A stretch of DNA of 64,000 nt from Primula veris (Eukaryota > Streptophyta > Magnoliopsida > Ericales > Primulaceae): NCBI GenBank assembly GCA_963682055.1, contig OY821747.1, positions 33,912,126 to 33,976,125 of the forward strand, in the 5' to 3' direction. Under the pieces are notes generated by a model that searched no databases, was not told the DNA's origin, and worked only from the letters and a program-made list of their open reading frames with translations. This document shows, piece after piece, positions 22,090 to 34,100 of this stretch. Made by a program: the position numbers and the translations under genes. Position 1 is the first letter of the stretch. Each line of letters begins with the position of its first letter.

Positions 22090-23280
22090 ACACACCATTT
22101 GGAATAACTTTTGGTATAACCACACAGATTATTTAAGTTAACACGTAGGTATAATAATATAATTTGTTGCAGCATATTAATGCATGCAGACCCTTGAGCT
22201 TATAACTTAAGTTTTTGAAATCATTATAATTAAATTGGCATCCCATGAAATACCATAACCGTAGCAATTATCTCTATTCATATAAATTACACATTAACCT
22301 ATCCTCATTTTCATCATTCATCAATTTAATTTCTCCATATCCCAGCAATCAAAAGTAAAAAAGATGTCAAACTCCCACGCCATAGCTCTACTTTTGTCTA
22401 TTGTATTTTTATGGCTAAGCACTTCAAGTGTCTTATCCCGACCCATGGTACTTGCCTCGAACTCAAAACCCTCGACCCTCATGGCAAGACTAAAGCTAGA
22501 TGAGGCGGCGAGTCCAGACTCGCCCAACTGTTGGGACTCGTTGTTCCAGCTCCAATCTTGCAGTGGCGAGATCATCCTTTTTTTCATGAATGGCGAGACT
22601 TATCTTGGTCCGGGATGTTGTAGTGCTATCCGGGTCATTCATAAGCATTGTTGGCCAACCATGATCGGCTCCCTTGGGTTCACTGCCGAGGAGGGAGATG
22701 TCCTTGAAGGATATTGTGACGCGGTTACCAATACTACCGATCATGCTGCTCCACAAGCCCCCATCGTGCATTCTTAGTTGCGATTTTATCTGCTTGAGGC
22801 TAGTATGAAGACCGAATAAAGTGATTGTTTCTTTATTTATCGTTGACGATTAGTATAAGAAAATACGGTACATTATTACTTGCGTGTTAATCGGTTTGAG
22901 TCTAATATGAATATTAAATAAAGTGATTGTTTCTTCACGTAGCGTTGGTTATTTTTCGTTATGGATGTTTTTGTTTTTTGTTTGATATAGTTGGTTCGAA
23001 TTTTGATGCATCGTAATGCTAGAAATTTATGTACAAGTAGAAGATACCGAAAAAGTCACTTTGGGATAAAAAAAGAAGTTTCCTTTAACGGAAAACCTTG
23101 CATGCATCGTTGGATATGTATACGATACGGGTTAAAAGTTAGAACGATTACCCACATCAAGAACTTTCTTTGATGACAGTATTTCAGTCTGAATAAAAAC
23201 TTCTTTTACGTTAAAACATTACACTTTTTACTTGATCGTTCGTTGTTGTCAATGCAAAGTTTATAAGGTGACCATATTAC
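22090..23280. repeat. Right arm of the EC1 inverted duplication
   Basis: This is the counterpart of 1-925 in opposite orientation. The 3' flank has an internal duplication of about 100 bp that the left arm lacks: AATAAAGTGATTGTTTCTT occurs at about 22815 and again at about 22917. Similarity ends near 23280, next to a CACTA-like MITE. Confidence 0.85.
22364..22777 (+). CDS. Egg cell-secreted protein 1-like (EC1), second copy
   Basis: An intronless gene of 137 residues, about 95% identical to the copy at 234-647 with all six domain cysteines and the signal peptide kept. Differences lie mainly in the signal peptide (for example Lys7 to Ile) and the C-terminal tail after the last cysteine. The core secreted domain is almost unchanged, which suggests selection or a very recent copy. 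A TATA-like CATATAAAT lies at about 22280. The expected role, by family, is secretion from the egg cell to activate sperm during double fertilisation. Both copies look functional. Confidence 0.9.
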   Translation: MSNSHAIALLLSIVFLWLSTSSVLSRPMVLASNSKPSTLMARLKLDEAASPDSPNCWDSLFQLQSCSGEIILFFMNGETYLGPGCCSAIRVIHKHCWPTMIGSLGFTAEEGDVLEGYCDAVTNTTDHAAPQAPIVHS

Positions 23281-23284
23281 AATT

Positions 23285-23445
23285 CACTGATAAAAAAGTT
23301 AGATCACAGATGGAATTAGTGACAAGTTTTGCTTCCCAATGCCCTAATCAGAGACGGCATAGAGACGGATTTCAATTTTACTGATAGAAATGGTCATTTA
23401 GTGACAGATTTGACCGTACCGGTTTGGAACCTTTTTTTTGTAGTG
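23285..23445 (+). mobile_element. CACTA-like MITE or fragment
   Basis: It starts CACTGATAAAAAAG and ends CCTTTTTTTTGTAGTG, a near-complement. Inside are GACGGATTT-type repeats common in CACTA subterminal regions. A 23329-23535 ORF running through it is not a credible gene. Confidence 0.45.
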
Positions 23446-23706
23446 ATTGCAACGCTACGTGATCACTGTATCAGAGGAAAAAAGGACCTGCAGCATGGGG
23501 AAATGATGTTACTCGGAAAGATTTTTGATGGTTGAATTTATTTATTTCTATTCTGTTGGGTCGAACCGTCGAAAGAAGGCTCTGCTTAGATTTTTTAAAA
23601 CTATGTAAATTTGTCAAATAATTTTTAGACTATATTTTTTGGCAAATTTAATTACCAAGAAGATTAATTAGTCCTAAAAACTATTTATCAAACTATAAAT
23701 ATACGG

Positions 23707-23775
23707 CACTACAAGAAAAAGTACAAATAGCAACAATTTTGAAAATTGTTATTAAATGAAATTTTTCTTGTAGTA
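23707..23775 (+). mobile_element. Very short CACTA-like MITE
   Basis: Inverted ends CACTACAAGAAAAA and TTTTTCTTGTAGTA enclose an inner inverted repeat (CAACAATTTTGAAAATTGTT). The total is only 69 bp. Confidence 0.55.
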
Positions 23776-23872
23776 GTATTGATATTATATATGGTTCTCC
23801 TTTTGTATACCGTAAATGCAAACCTATATGGTTTAACAAAAAATTATTGATAACGTACACAGTTTCATTCAG

Positions 23873-24536
23873 AGGCGGAGGAAGGGGGTGCCAGGGGTGG
23901 CGACCACCACCCCGAAAATTTTAAAAATATTTTTTTATATAGAAAAATTCAGATATTAAATGTTTTATATATTAATAGCCCCCTAATAAACAAATTATAA
24001 CTTGGTTTATTTAGTAAACATAAAGTGTTTGTGTCCCTAATGTCTCTAGTTCGAGTCTTGTGCTTATTTTTTTCTTTGGTTTTTTGTACGATTATTGTCT
24101 TTGATTTTTCCATTAACTACACTTAAATTGCGTCTTTCAAGTGTAGTTAAATAAAAAAATGTTTAAATTATAATAAATTCGTATTCATAATCATGGTTTC
24201 TTTGGTTTTTTGTACGATTATTGTACTAACGGAATTTTTATTTTTATTTTTTACTCTCAATTTAATTAGCATTCTTTTACTTTTTAATTTTTCCATTAAT
24301 TGCACTCACATTAATTTTAGGTACAACAACAAAATTTTATAAATAGAAAAAGATTTAAATTATAATAAATTCGTATTCGTAGTTAATTTTTCTATGTTAT
24401 TTATAATTTTTGGATTACTGGACAAGTTAATTAAGCTTTTAAACTCCGATTTTTTTTTGGTTTTTTGTACGATTATTGTACTAACGGAAAAAAAAAATCA
24501 ACCGCCCTCCAAGAACTTAATCTCGATTCAGCCACT
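23873..24536 (+). mobile_element. Non-autonomous DNA element with a motif repeated three times
   Basis: It begins CAGAGGCGGAGGAAGGGGG, like hAT-type ends, and is bounded on the right by a CAGCCACTAG-type end near 24536. Inside, TTTGGTTTTTTGTACGATTA occurs at about 24077, 24199 and 24459. It is non-coding and AT-rich. Target duplications were not resolved. Confidence 0.4.
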
Positions 24537-24564
24537 AGTTTAATCACAATCCTAAGTTATTTTT

Positions 24565-24897
24565 GGGTCCCCATTTTGTGCAGTCATTGAGTTAGACTGT
24601 ACAATATCCAGTCACCTTTACAACCATTAGATTAAAAAATGGATGGTTAGATGATATATTTTCAATAACTAATTTAATTTTTCAATTTTTATTATATATT
24701 AGACAAATTAGGATTTAATAAATTAAAAACGAATTTTACAACACAATAAAAACTTAAATAAAAATATAGAACTCTAGTGGATACTATCCTAAATTTAATT
24801 ATTAATCAAAATTTGAAAAAAATTTACAATTGAATATTTATTTTTGAAAACGACACTTTATGCCGTTCAATTGATTGACTGTACAAAAGAAAAACCC
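24565..24897. mobile_element. Possible MITE with about 35-bp imperfect inverted ends
   Basis: GGGTCCCCATTTTGTGCAGT at the left pairs imperfectly (about 70% over 35 bases) with the reverse complement of the right end near 24897, which reads GGGTTTTTCTTTTGTACAGT. The interior is AT-rich and non-coding. Confidence 0.4.
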
Positions 24898-25501
24898 GTT
24901 TATTTTCAACTATTAAATATAAGACTTGAATATTTAAAGTTACCTACAAAAATAATGATATAAAAATGAAATATAAGCCGTATTATATATGTATATATAT
25001 ATATATATTACTCGAATGAATATATAAACTCCTTCTCCCACTAAAAGTCGTTCCTATCCAAGAGATACATCATCCGAGTCACCATTCGTCAACTTCTATG
25101 TCCCATGTGCACTTTAATTTATTTTATCTTTCGATTTCATAATAATAATAATAAAAATCATTGAAATTCAACTATGAGGCTGTATTTTAAAATTTATAGT
25201 CACAATTTTATAATCCCCCATCTCAAAACTATTCTAATTTTTAATAACATAGTCTATGTTGTGAGTAAACTATTAGCGATTTAATATTAAGAGAGAAATA
25301 AAGTTTAACCTCAACGCCGAACCACGTTATATATCTCAGGTTCATTTTAATATTTTTAATAATTATTTTATTTGGTTACTAAGTACCATTTTCATAACAA
25401 TTTATATTTAATTTGGAGTAAAAAAACTAGATTTATTATAGTAGGGTAGGGGACATGGAACGATGCAAATAATACTAGGTAAACTTGGTACCATTTTACT
25501 A
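24898..25501. other. AT-rich intergenic DNA, nothing recognised
   Basis: It contains a TA microsatellite near 24985-25008 and an ATA-type run near 25140. No gene or element is supported. Confidence 0.5.
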
Positions 25502-25737
25502 CTCCCTCCGTTTCTATTTAATTGTCCATTACGAAACTACGTGTAATTTTGACCGGCCAAGAACTTGTATCAAAATTGTCAGGAATGGAAATTTTTAAAA
25601 GTTGATCATATAGTTCAAATGTTAAATTTTATTATTATATTTTAAAAAAATTCATTTGAACAATTTTAATACAAATTATAAACCGGTCAAAATTGCACGT
25701 AGTTTCGTAATAGACAATTAAATGGGAACGGAGGGAG
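25502..25737. mobile_element. Stowaway-like (Tc1/mariner) MITE
   Basis: It starts CTCCCTCCGTTTCTATTTAA and ends with the matching complement ATGGGAACGGAGGGAG. The arms pair over more than 60 bases, including CATTACGAAACTACGTG against CACGTAGTTTCGTAATAG. A TA precedes it, though the right-hand TA is not preserved. The TIR type CTCCCTCCGT is diagnostic of Stowaway elements. A decayed relative lies near 21294. Confidence 0.85.
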
Positions 25738-25904
25738 AGACACAACAAAATATGTCAACACAATTAGTAATTGAGAAAGAATGTCCCAAAATAATAATAA
25801 TTGAGAGAGCAAGTGGGGGAAATGAATAAAATCCATGGAGAATATACCCTCCCTTTTCTTTCCCCAACTAGGACCGATAATGAAGCGAAATTTTACAAAA
25901 ACGA

Positions 25905-26310
25905 TCAATTTTGTTTTCGTTTCGTTTAGTTTTTGAGTTTTTCGTTATCGTTTCGTTTTTGTTTAGTAATGAACGAAAACCAAACGAGATTTTAACGAAG
26001 CAAATACGAAATTTTTCACGAAAATTCCGCCTAATTCACAGTCCTATTAGTTTTAACTCTAAATTTCTAATATTTTTTATTATATATTTATTGATACAAA
26101 CATATACAAACGTATGTGTGTGTGTATATATATATAATATTAGACGAAAACGAAATTTAACGTAACGAACATGGTTTTGATCATTATCGTATCGTTTACT
26201 AAACGAAATACATATTTTATTTCATTTAGTAATGAACGAAAACTAGACGACCTCTTATCAAAACAAACACGAAATTTTTCATAAATTTTGTGCCTCATTT
26301 ACGACGCTAC
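25905..26310 (+). repeat. Degenerate direct repeats rich in CGTTTCGTTTT / ACGAAAACGAAA
   Basis: TTTAGTAATGAACGAAAAC at about 25960 recurs at about 26226, and each is followed by an ACGAAATTTTTCA segment about 40-45 bases on. The period is about 266 bases. A short TG/TA microsatellite lies between them near 26115. It looks like a dispersed repeat; no coding. Confidence 0.6.
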
Positions 26311-26718
26311 CCCCAACTTGACAAACGTCGCAGACATCACCACCAAGAGGTACACCGGTAATAAAACCAAACTTCACATCCGAAAAAATCATCGAAATAA
26401 AAATAATATTTCAATGAGTTTTTTGTTTGTGTCCTTCCGTAAAAAAATCACTTCACATGCATGGTTATTAAATAAACTATCCTAATAAATTAAAAATCAA
26501 CCACAAAACAGATCATCAATCGTAAAGTTATACTATCATTTAAAATAGAGCACTGATATGTGCACACTAAAGGACTGCGGAAAGTTTGCCAATATGGTAG
26601 CTCAAGTTTGTTTAAATTCCAAAAACACCCATATTTGGTTCAATAAGGATCATGAAGTGTAAAAATTCGGTGTAACTAAAGTGGGTGCAAGAATTATTTG
26701 TCTTTAAAAGATGCATCG
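26311..26718. other. Upstream intergenic DNA of the MED26-like gene
   Basis: No element or gene was recognised. It probably contains distal promoter sequence, but no motif stands out. Confidence 0.4.
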
Positions 26719-26810
26719 GTGGTTAATTGCAAAAGTTGGATAGTTTATGCGGCCTAATTGAAAGAAGTAATAGTTAGTAGGGCCCATGGGGTTATTTTCA
26801 AATAACCTCA
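26719..26810 (+). repeat. Direct repeat 5' of the MED26-like exon (copy A)
   Basis: Begins GGTTAATTGCAAAAGTTGGA and runs to GGTTATTTTCAAATAACC. It matches copy B (27299-27440) at roughly 80%. The exon therefore sits between two copies of one repeat. Confidence 0.75.
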
Positions 26811-26872
26811 TACATACATACATACATACAACTATATATATATATATATACAGAGAGAGAGAGAGAGAGAGA
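26805..26872 (+). repeat. CATA, TA and GA microsatellites in the MED26-like promoter or leader
   Basis: Successive runs of (CATA)n, (TA)n and (GA)n end about 60 bases before the ATG. The TA run could serve as TATA. GA runs in plant leaders can bind BASIC PENTACYSTEINE (GAGA-binding) proteins. Regulation is inferred from composition only. Confidence 0.6.
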
Positions 26873-26930
26873 TAGAATTATAAAAAATAAGTAATAATAT
26901 AGATAAAAAAAAAAGGGAAGTGATATAGAG

Positions 26931-27299
26931 ATGGATATAGACGAGTTTCGTAATATAATAGAGAGATCAAATGGTTCTGTATTCGAGTTGATTGAGTTGG
27001 CGATCAAATTAGCCTCATCGGAATATCCCGACGAATTTCAACATCGTCGGGCCGAGATTGTTGAGAAGCTTTTTGCTCCTCCGCCGTGTCCCAATTGTTC
27101 CTCCCCGATCACTCCTCAAAGTAATCATCATCATCATCGTCACCGAGACGAGGATGAGTTAGAGGGGGAAACTGATAAGGAGAAGGACCCGTTCCGTGGA
27201 ATTTTTGAGGATGAGGAGGAGGAGGAGGATGATGATGATGATGAGGACGAGGAGGTTCGGGTTTTGAGGATTAAAGATAGACTCGAAGATCCTCACCAG
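26931..27299 (+). CDS. MED26-like Mediator subunit, first exon only
   Basis: Codons 1-123 end in RLEDPHQ, directly before a splice donor (CAG|GTTAAT, GT at 27300). Residues 1-48 (MDIDEFRNII..IELAIKLASSEY..EF..RRAEIVEKLF) match the N-terminal block of plant MED26-like proteins (TFIIS N-terminal domain proteins). A CPNC pair (53-56), a His run (66-69), an acidic tract (94-108) and VLRIKDRLEDPHQ (111-123) follow. In that family the DPY/DPF..FDDE and LEDPHQ segments directly precede the TFIIS N-terminal domain, which would be encoded by the next exon and was not found up to 64000. MED26-type subunits link Mediator to elongation factors in the nucleus. Without splicing, translation stops three codons later. 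The call is a partial gene with a very long first intron, or a 5' fragment. Confidence 0.8.
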
Positions 27300-27440
27300 G
27301 TTAATTGCTAAAGTTAGATAGTTTATCGGGTCAAATTGCAAGAAATAATAGTTCCTAGGGGTTATTTGCAAATAACCTAATAGTTCAGGGGGTAGGTAAT
27401 TTGCATATCATCCTACATACATACAAATATATAGATACAG
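27299..27440 (+). repeat. Direct repeat at the MED26-like splice donor (copy B), with an 18-bp palindrome
   Basis: This copy starts at the exon-intron junction (GGTTAATTGCTAAAGTTAGA). It includes the perfect palindrome GGTTATTTGCAAATAACC at about 27359-27376. Copy A has a one-base-changed version of the palindrome. Both copies run into CATA-type microsatellite DNA. Confidence 0.75.
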
Positions 27441-27675
27441 CTATACAAAGAAGGGTGTGTGATAATTAGCATTTTTAGGAATTATTGGCTACGGACGTTT
27501 TAACGTTTAATATTACAAACTACGAGTTTTTCGAGCTGATTAGCGATAGTAACAGTTTGTTAGCATTTGATTAAAAAAAAACGTAATGAAAAAGGGACAA
27601 TAATATCGACTATACTTATTTTAGTACCATCAATTATCAATTATAATATCGACTACTAGCTGTAGCCCTAATAGT
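27441..27675 (+). repeat. Left flanking module with a diverged ancestral satellite monomer
   Basis: Bases 27468-27530 resemble a satellite monomer (GCATTTTTAGGAATTATTGG, then GGACGTTTTAACGTTTAATA) but are diverged. Bases 27553-27675 (AGTTTGTTAGCATTTGAT and onward) match right-flank segments at about 62410 and 63345. The array is therefore embedded in a repeat that also exists outside it. Confidence 0.7.
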
Positions 27676-30600
27676 AGTAGTAGCATTTTTAGGAATTAAA
27701 GACGTTAGTATTATGTTTTAATACTATTGGCTATGGACGTTTTAACGCTTAATATTATGAACTACTGAGTTTTTCCTATTACTATTGGTACCAAAACTAG
27801 GTAGTAGCATTTTTCGGAATTAAAGATGTTAGTATTATGCTTTAATACTATTGGCTATGGACGTTTTAACGCTTAATATTATGAACTACTGAGTTTTTCC
27901 TATTACTATTCGTACCAAAACTAGGCAGTAGCATTTTTTTCGGAATTAAAGACGTTAGTATTATGTTTTAATACTATTGGCTATGGACGTTTTAACGCTT
28001 AATATTATGAACTACTGAGTTTTTCCTATTACTATTCGTACCAAAACTAGGCAGTAGCATTTTTCGGAATTAAAGACGTTAGTATTATGTTTTAATACTA
28101 TTGGCTATGGACGTTTTAACGCTTAATATTATGAACTACTGAGTTTTTCCTATTACTATTCGTACCAAAACTATGCTACTTTAATATTATGAACTACTGA
28201 GTTTTTCCTATTACTATTCGTACCAAAACTAGGCAGTAGCATTTTTCGGAATTAAAGACGTTAGTATTATGTTTTAATACTATTGGCTATGGACGTTTTA
28301 ACGCTTAATATTATGAACTACTGAGTTTTTCCTATTACTATTCGTACCAAAACTAGGCAGTAGCATTTTTCGGAATTAAAGACGTTAGTATTATGTTTTA
28401 ATACTATTGGCTATGGACGTTTTAACGCTTAATATTATGAACTACTGAGTTTTTCTTATTACTATTGGTACCAAAACTAGGTAGTAGCATTTTTCGGAAT
28501 TAAAGACGTTAGTATTATGTTTTAATACTATTGGCTATGGACGTTTTAACACTTAATATTATGAACTATTGAGTTTTTCCTATTATTATTGGTACCAAAA
28601 CTAGGTAGTAGCATTTTTCGGAATTAAAGATGTTAGTATTATGCTTTAATACTATTGGCTATGGACGTTTTAACGCTTAATATTATGAACTACTGAGTTT
28701 TTCCTATTACTATTCGTACCAAAACTAGGCAGTAGCATTTTTCGGAATTAAAGACGTTAGTATTATGTTTTAATACTATTGGCTATGGACGTTTTAACGC
28801 TTAATATTATGAACTACTGAGTTTTTCCTATTACTATTCGTACCAAAACTAGGCAGTAGCATTTTTCGGAATTAAAGACGTTAGTATTATGTTTTAATAC
28901 TATTGGCTATGGACGTTTTAACGCTTAATATTATGAACTACTGAGTTTTTCCTATTACTATTCGTACCAAAACTAGGCAGTAGCATTTTTTTTGGAATTA
29001 AAGACGTTAGTATTATGTTTTAATACTATTGGCTATGGACGTTTTAACGCTTAATATTATGAACTACTGAGTTTTTCCTATTACTATTGGTACCAAAACT
29101 AGGCAGTAGCATTTTTTTCGGAATTAAAGACGTTAGTATTATGTTTTAATACTATTGGCTATGGACGTTTTAACGCTTAATATTATGAACTACTGAGTTT
29201 TTCCTATTACTATTGGTACCAAAACTAGGTAGTAGCATTTTTTTCGGAATTAAAGACGTTAGTATTATGTTTTAATACTATTGGCTAGGGACGTTTTAAC
29301 GCTTAATATTATGAACTACTGAGTTTTTCCTATTACTATTGGTACCAAAACTAGGTAGTAGCATTTTTTTCGGAATTAAAGACGTTAGTATTATGTTTTA
29401 ATACTATTGGCTATGGACGTTTTAACGCTTAATATTATGAACTACTGAGTTTTTCCTATTACTATTGGTACCAAAACTAGGTAGTAGCATTTTTCGGAAT
29501 TAAAGACGTTAGTATTATGTTTTAATACTATTGGCTATGGACGTTTTAACGCTTAATATTATGAACTACTGAGTTTTTCCTATTGCTATTCGTACCAAAA
29601 CTAGGTAGTAGCATTTTTTTCGGAATTAAAGACGTTAGTATTATGTTTTAATACTATTGTCTATGGACGTTTTAACGCTTAATATTATGAACTACTGAGT
29701 TTTTCCTATTGCTATTCGTACCAAAACTAGGCAGTAGCATTTTTTTCGGAATTAAAGACGTTAGTATTATGTTTTAATACTATTGGCTATGGACGTTTTA
29801 ACGCTTAATATTATGAACTACTGAGTTTTTCCTATTACTATTCGTACCAAAACTAGGTAGTAGCATTTTTTTCGGAATTAAAGACGTTAGTATTATGTTT
29901 TAATACTATTGGCTATGGACGTTTTAACGCTTAATATTATGAACTATTGAGTTTTTCCTATTACTATTGGTACCAAAACTAGGTAGTAGCATTTTTCGGA
30001 ATTAAAGACGTTAGTATTATGTTTTAATACTATTGGCTATGGACGTTTTAACGCTTAATATTATGAACTATTGAGTTTTTCCTATTATTATTGGTACCAA
30101 AACTAGGTAGTAGCATTTTTCGGAATTAAAGATGTTAGTATTATGCTTTAATACTATTGGCTATGGACGTTTTAACGCTTAATATTATGAACTACTGAGT
30201 TTTTCCTATTACTATTCGTACCAAAACTAGGTAGTAGCATTTTTCGGAATTAAAGACGTTAGTATTATGTTTTAATACTATTGGCTATGGACGTTTTAAC
30301 GCTTAATATTATGAACTACTGAGTTTTTCCTATTACTATTCGTACCAAAACTAGGCAGTAGCATTTTTCGGAATTAAAGACGTTAGTATTATGTTTTAAT
30401 ACTATTGGCTATGGACGTTTTAACGCTTAATATTATGAACTACTGAGTTTTTCCTATTACTATTCGTACCAAAACTAGGTAGTAGCATTTTTCGGAATTA
30501 AAGACGTTAGTATTATGTTTTAATACTATTGGCTATGGACGTTTTAACGCTTAATATTATGAACTACTGAGTTTTTCCTATTACTATTGGTACCAAAACT

Positions 30601-31129
30601 AGGTAGTAGCATTTTTCAGAATTAAAGACGTTAGTATTATGTATTAATACTATTGGCTATGGACGTTTTAACGCTTAATATTATGAACTACTGAGTTTTT
30701 CCTATTACTATTGGTACCAAAACTAGGTAGTAGCATTTTTCGGAATTAAAGACGTTAGTATTATGTTTTAATACTATTGGCTATGGACGTTTTAACGCTT
30801 AATATTATGAACTACTGAGTTTTTCCTATTACTATTGGTACCAAAACTTGGTAGTAGCATTTTTCGGAATTAAAGACGTTAGTATTATGTTTTAATACTA
30901 TTGGCTATGGACGTTTTAACGCTTAATATTATGAACTACTGAGTTTTTCCTATTACTATTCGTACCAAAACTAGGTAGTAGCATTTTTCGGAATTAAAGA
31001 CGTTAGTATTATGTTTTAATACTATTGGCTATGGACGTTTTAACGCTTAATATTATGAACTACTGAGTTTTTCCTATTACTATTCGTACCAAAACTAGGT
31101 AGTAGCATTTTTTTCGGAATTAAAGACGT

Positions 31130-34100
31130 TAGTATTATGTTTTAATACTATTGGCTATGGACGTTTTAACGCTTAATATTATGAACTACTGAGTTTTTCC
31201 TATTACTATTGGTACCAAAACTAGGTAGTAGCATTTTTTTCGGAATTAAAGACGTTAGTATTATGTTTTAATACTATTGGCTATGGACGTTTTAACGCTT
31301 AATATTATGAACTACTGAGTTTTTCCTATTACTATTCGTACCAAAACTAGGTAGTAGCATTTTTTTCGGAATTAAAGACGTTAGTATTATGTTTTAATAC
31401 TATTGGCTATAGACGTTTTAACGCTTAATATTATGAACTGCTGAGTTTTTCCTATTACTATTCGTACCAAAACTAGGTAGTAGCATTTTTCGGAATTAAA
31501 GACGTTAGTATTTTGTTTTAATACTATTGGCTATGGACGTTTTAACGCTTAATATTATGAACTGCTGAGTTTTTCCTATTACTATTCGTACTAAAACTAG
31601 GTAGTAGCATTTTTTTCGGAATTAAAGACATTAGTATTATGTTTTAATACTATTGGCTATGGACGTTTTAACGCTTAATATTATGAACTACTGAGTTTTT
31701 CCTATTACTATTCGTACCAAAACTAGGTAGTAGCATTTTTTTCGGAATTAAAGACGTTAGTATTATGTTTTAATACTATTGGCTATAGACGTTTTAACGC
31801 TTAATATTATGAACTGCTGAGTTTTTCCTATTACTATTCGTACCAAAACTAGGTAGTAGCATTTTTCGGAATTAAAGACGTTAGTATTATGTTTTAATAC
31901 TATTGGCTATGGACGTTTTAACGCTTAATATTATGAACTGCTGAGTTTTTCCTATTACTATTGGTACCAAAACTAGGGAGTAGCATTTTTTTCGGAATTA
32001 AAGACGTTAGTATTATGTTTTAATACTATTGTCTATGGACGTTTTAACGCTTAATATTATGAACTACTGAGTTTTTCCTATTACTATTGGTACCAAAACT
32101 AGGTAGTAGCATTTTTTTCGGAATTAAAGACGTTAGTATTATGTTTTAATACTATTGGCTATGGACGTTTTAACGCTTAATATTATGAACTACTGAGTTT
32201 TTCCTATTACTATTCGTACCAAAACTAGGTAGTAGCATTTTTTTCGGAATTAAAGACGTTAGTATTATGTTTTAATACTATTGGCTATGGACGTTTTAAC
32301 GCTTAATATTATGAACTGCTGAGTTTTTCCTATTACTATTCGTACCAAAACTAGGTAGTAGCATTTTTTTCGGAATTAAAGACGTTAGTATTATGTTTTA
32401 ATACTATTGGCTATGGACGTTTTAACGCTTAATATTATGAACTGCTGAGTTTTTCCTATTACTATTGGTACCAAAACTAGGTAGTAGCATTTTTTTCGGA
32501 ATTAAAGACGTTAGTATTATGTTTTAATACTATTGGCTATGGACGTTTTAACGCTTAATATTATGAACTGCTGAGTTTTTCCTATTACTATTGGTACCAA
32601 AACTAGGGAGTAGCATTTTTTTCGGAATTAAAGACGTTAGTATTATGTTTTAATACTATTGGCTATGGACGTTTTAACGCTTAATATTATGAACTGCTGA
32701 GTTTTTCCTATTACTATTGGTACCAAAACTAGGCAGTAGCATTTTTTTCGGAATTAAAGAAGTTAGTATTATGTTTTAATTCTATTGGCTATGGACGTTT
32801 TAACGCTTAATATTATGAACTACTGAGTTTTTCCTATTACTATTCGTACCAAAACTAGGTAGTAGCATTTTTCGGAATTAAAGACGTTAGTATTATGTTT
32901 TAATACTATTGGCTATGGACGTTTTAACGCTTAATATTATGAACTACTGAGTTTTTCCTATTACTATTGGTACCAAAACTAGGCAGTAGCATTTTTTTCG
33001 GAATTAAAGACGTTAGTATTATGTTTTAATACTATTGGCTATGGACGTTTTAACGCTTAATATTATGAACTACTGAGTTTTTCCTATTACTATTGGTACC
33101 AAAACTAGGCAGTAGCATTTTTTTCGGAATTAAAGAAGTTAGTATTATGTTTTAATTCTATTGGCTATGGACGTTTTAACGCTTAATATTATGAACTGCT
33201 GAGTTTTTCCTATTACTATTGGTACCAAAACTAGGTAGTAGCATTTTTTTCGGAATTAAAGACGTTAGTATTATGTTTTAATACTATTGGCTATGGACGT
33301 TTTAACGCTTAATATTATGAACTACTGAGTTTTTCCTATTACTATTGGTACCAAAACTAGGCAGTAGCATTTTTTTCGGAATTAAAGACGTTAGTATTAT
33401 GTTTTAATACTATTGGCTATGGACGTTTTAACGCTTAATATTATGAACTGCTGAGTTTTTCCTATTACTATTGGTACCAAAACTAGGTAGTAGCATTTTT
33501 TTCGGAATTAAAGACGTTAGTATTATGTTTTAATACTATTGGCTATGGACGTTTTAACGCTTAATATTATGAACTACTGAGTTTTTCCTATTACTATTGG
33601 TACCAAAAGTAGGTAGTAGCATTTTTCGGAATTAAAGACGTTAGTATTATGTTTTAATACTATTGGCTATGGACGTTTTAACGCTTAATATTATGAACTA
33701 CTGAGTTTTTCCTATTACTATTGGTACCAAAACTAGGTAGTAGCATTTTTTTCGGAATTAAAGACGTTAGTATTATGTTTTAATACTATTGGCTATGGAC
33801 GTTTTAACGCTTAATATTATGAACTACTGAGTTTTTCCTATTACTATTGGTACCAAAACTAGGCAGTAGCATTTTTTTCGGAATTAAAGACGTTAGTATT
33901 ATGTTTTAATACTATTGGCTATGGACGTTTTAACGCTTAATATTATGAACTACTGAGTTTTTCCTATTACTATTGGTACCAAAACTAGGCAGTAGCATTT
34001 TTTTCGGAATTAAAGACGTTAGTATTATGTTTTAATACTATTGGCTATGGACGTTTTAATGCTTAATATTATGAACTACTGAGTTTTTCCTATTACTATT

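Noticed and set aside
26798..27371. Minus-strand ORFs opposite the MED26-like exon
   Set aside because: They are antisense shadows of the acidic and microsatellite tracts (poly-Leu/Ile, poly-Ser) and have no independent support.
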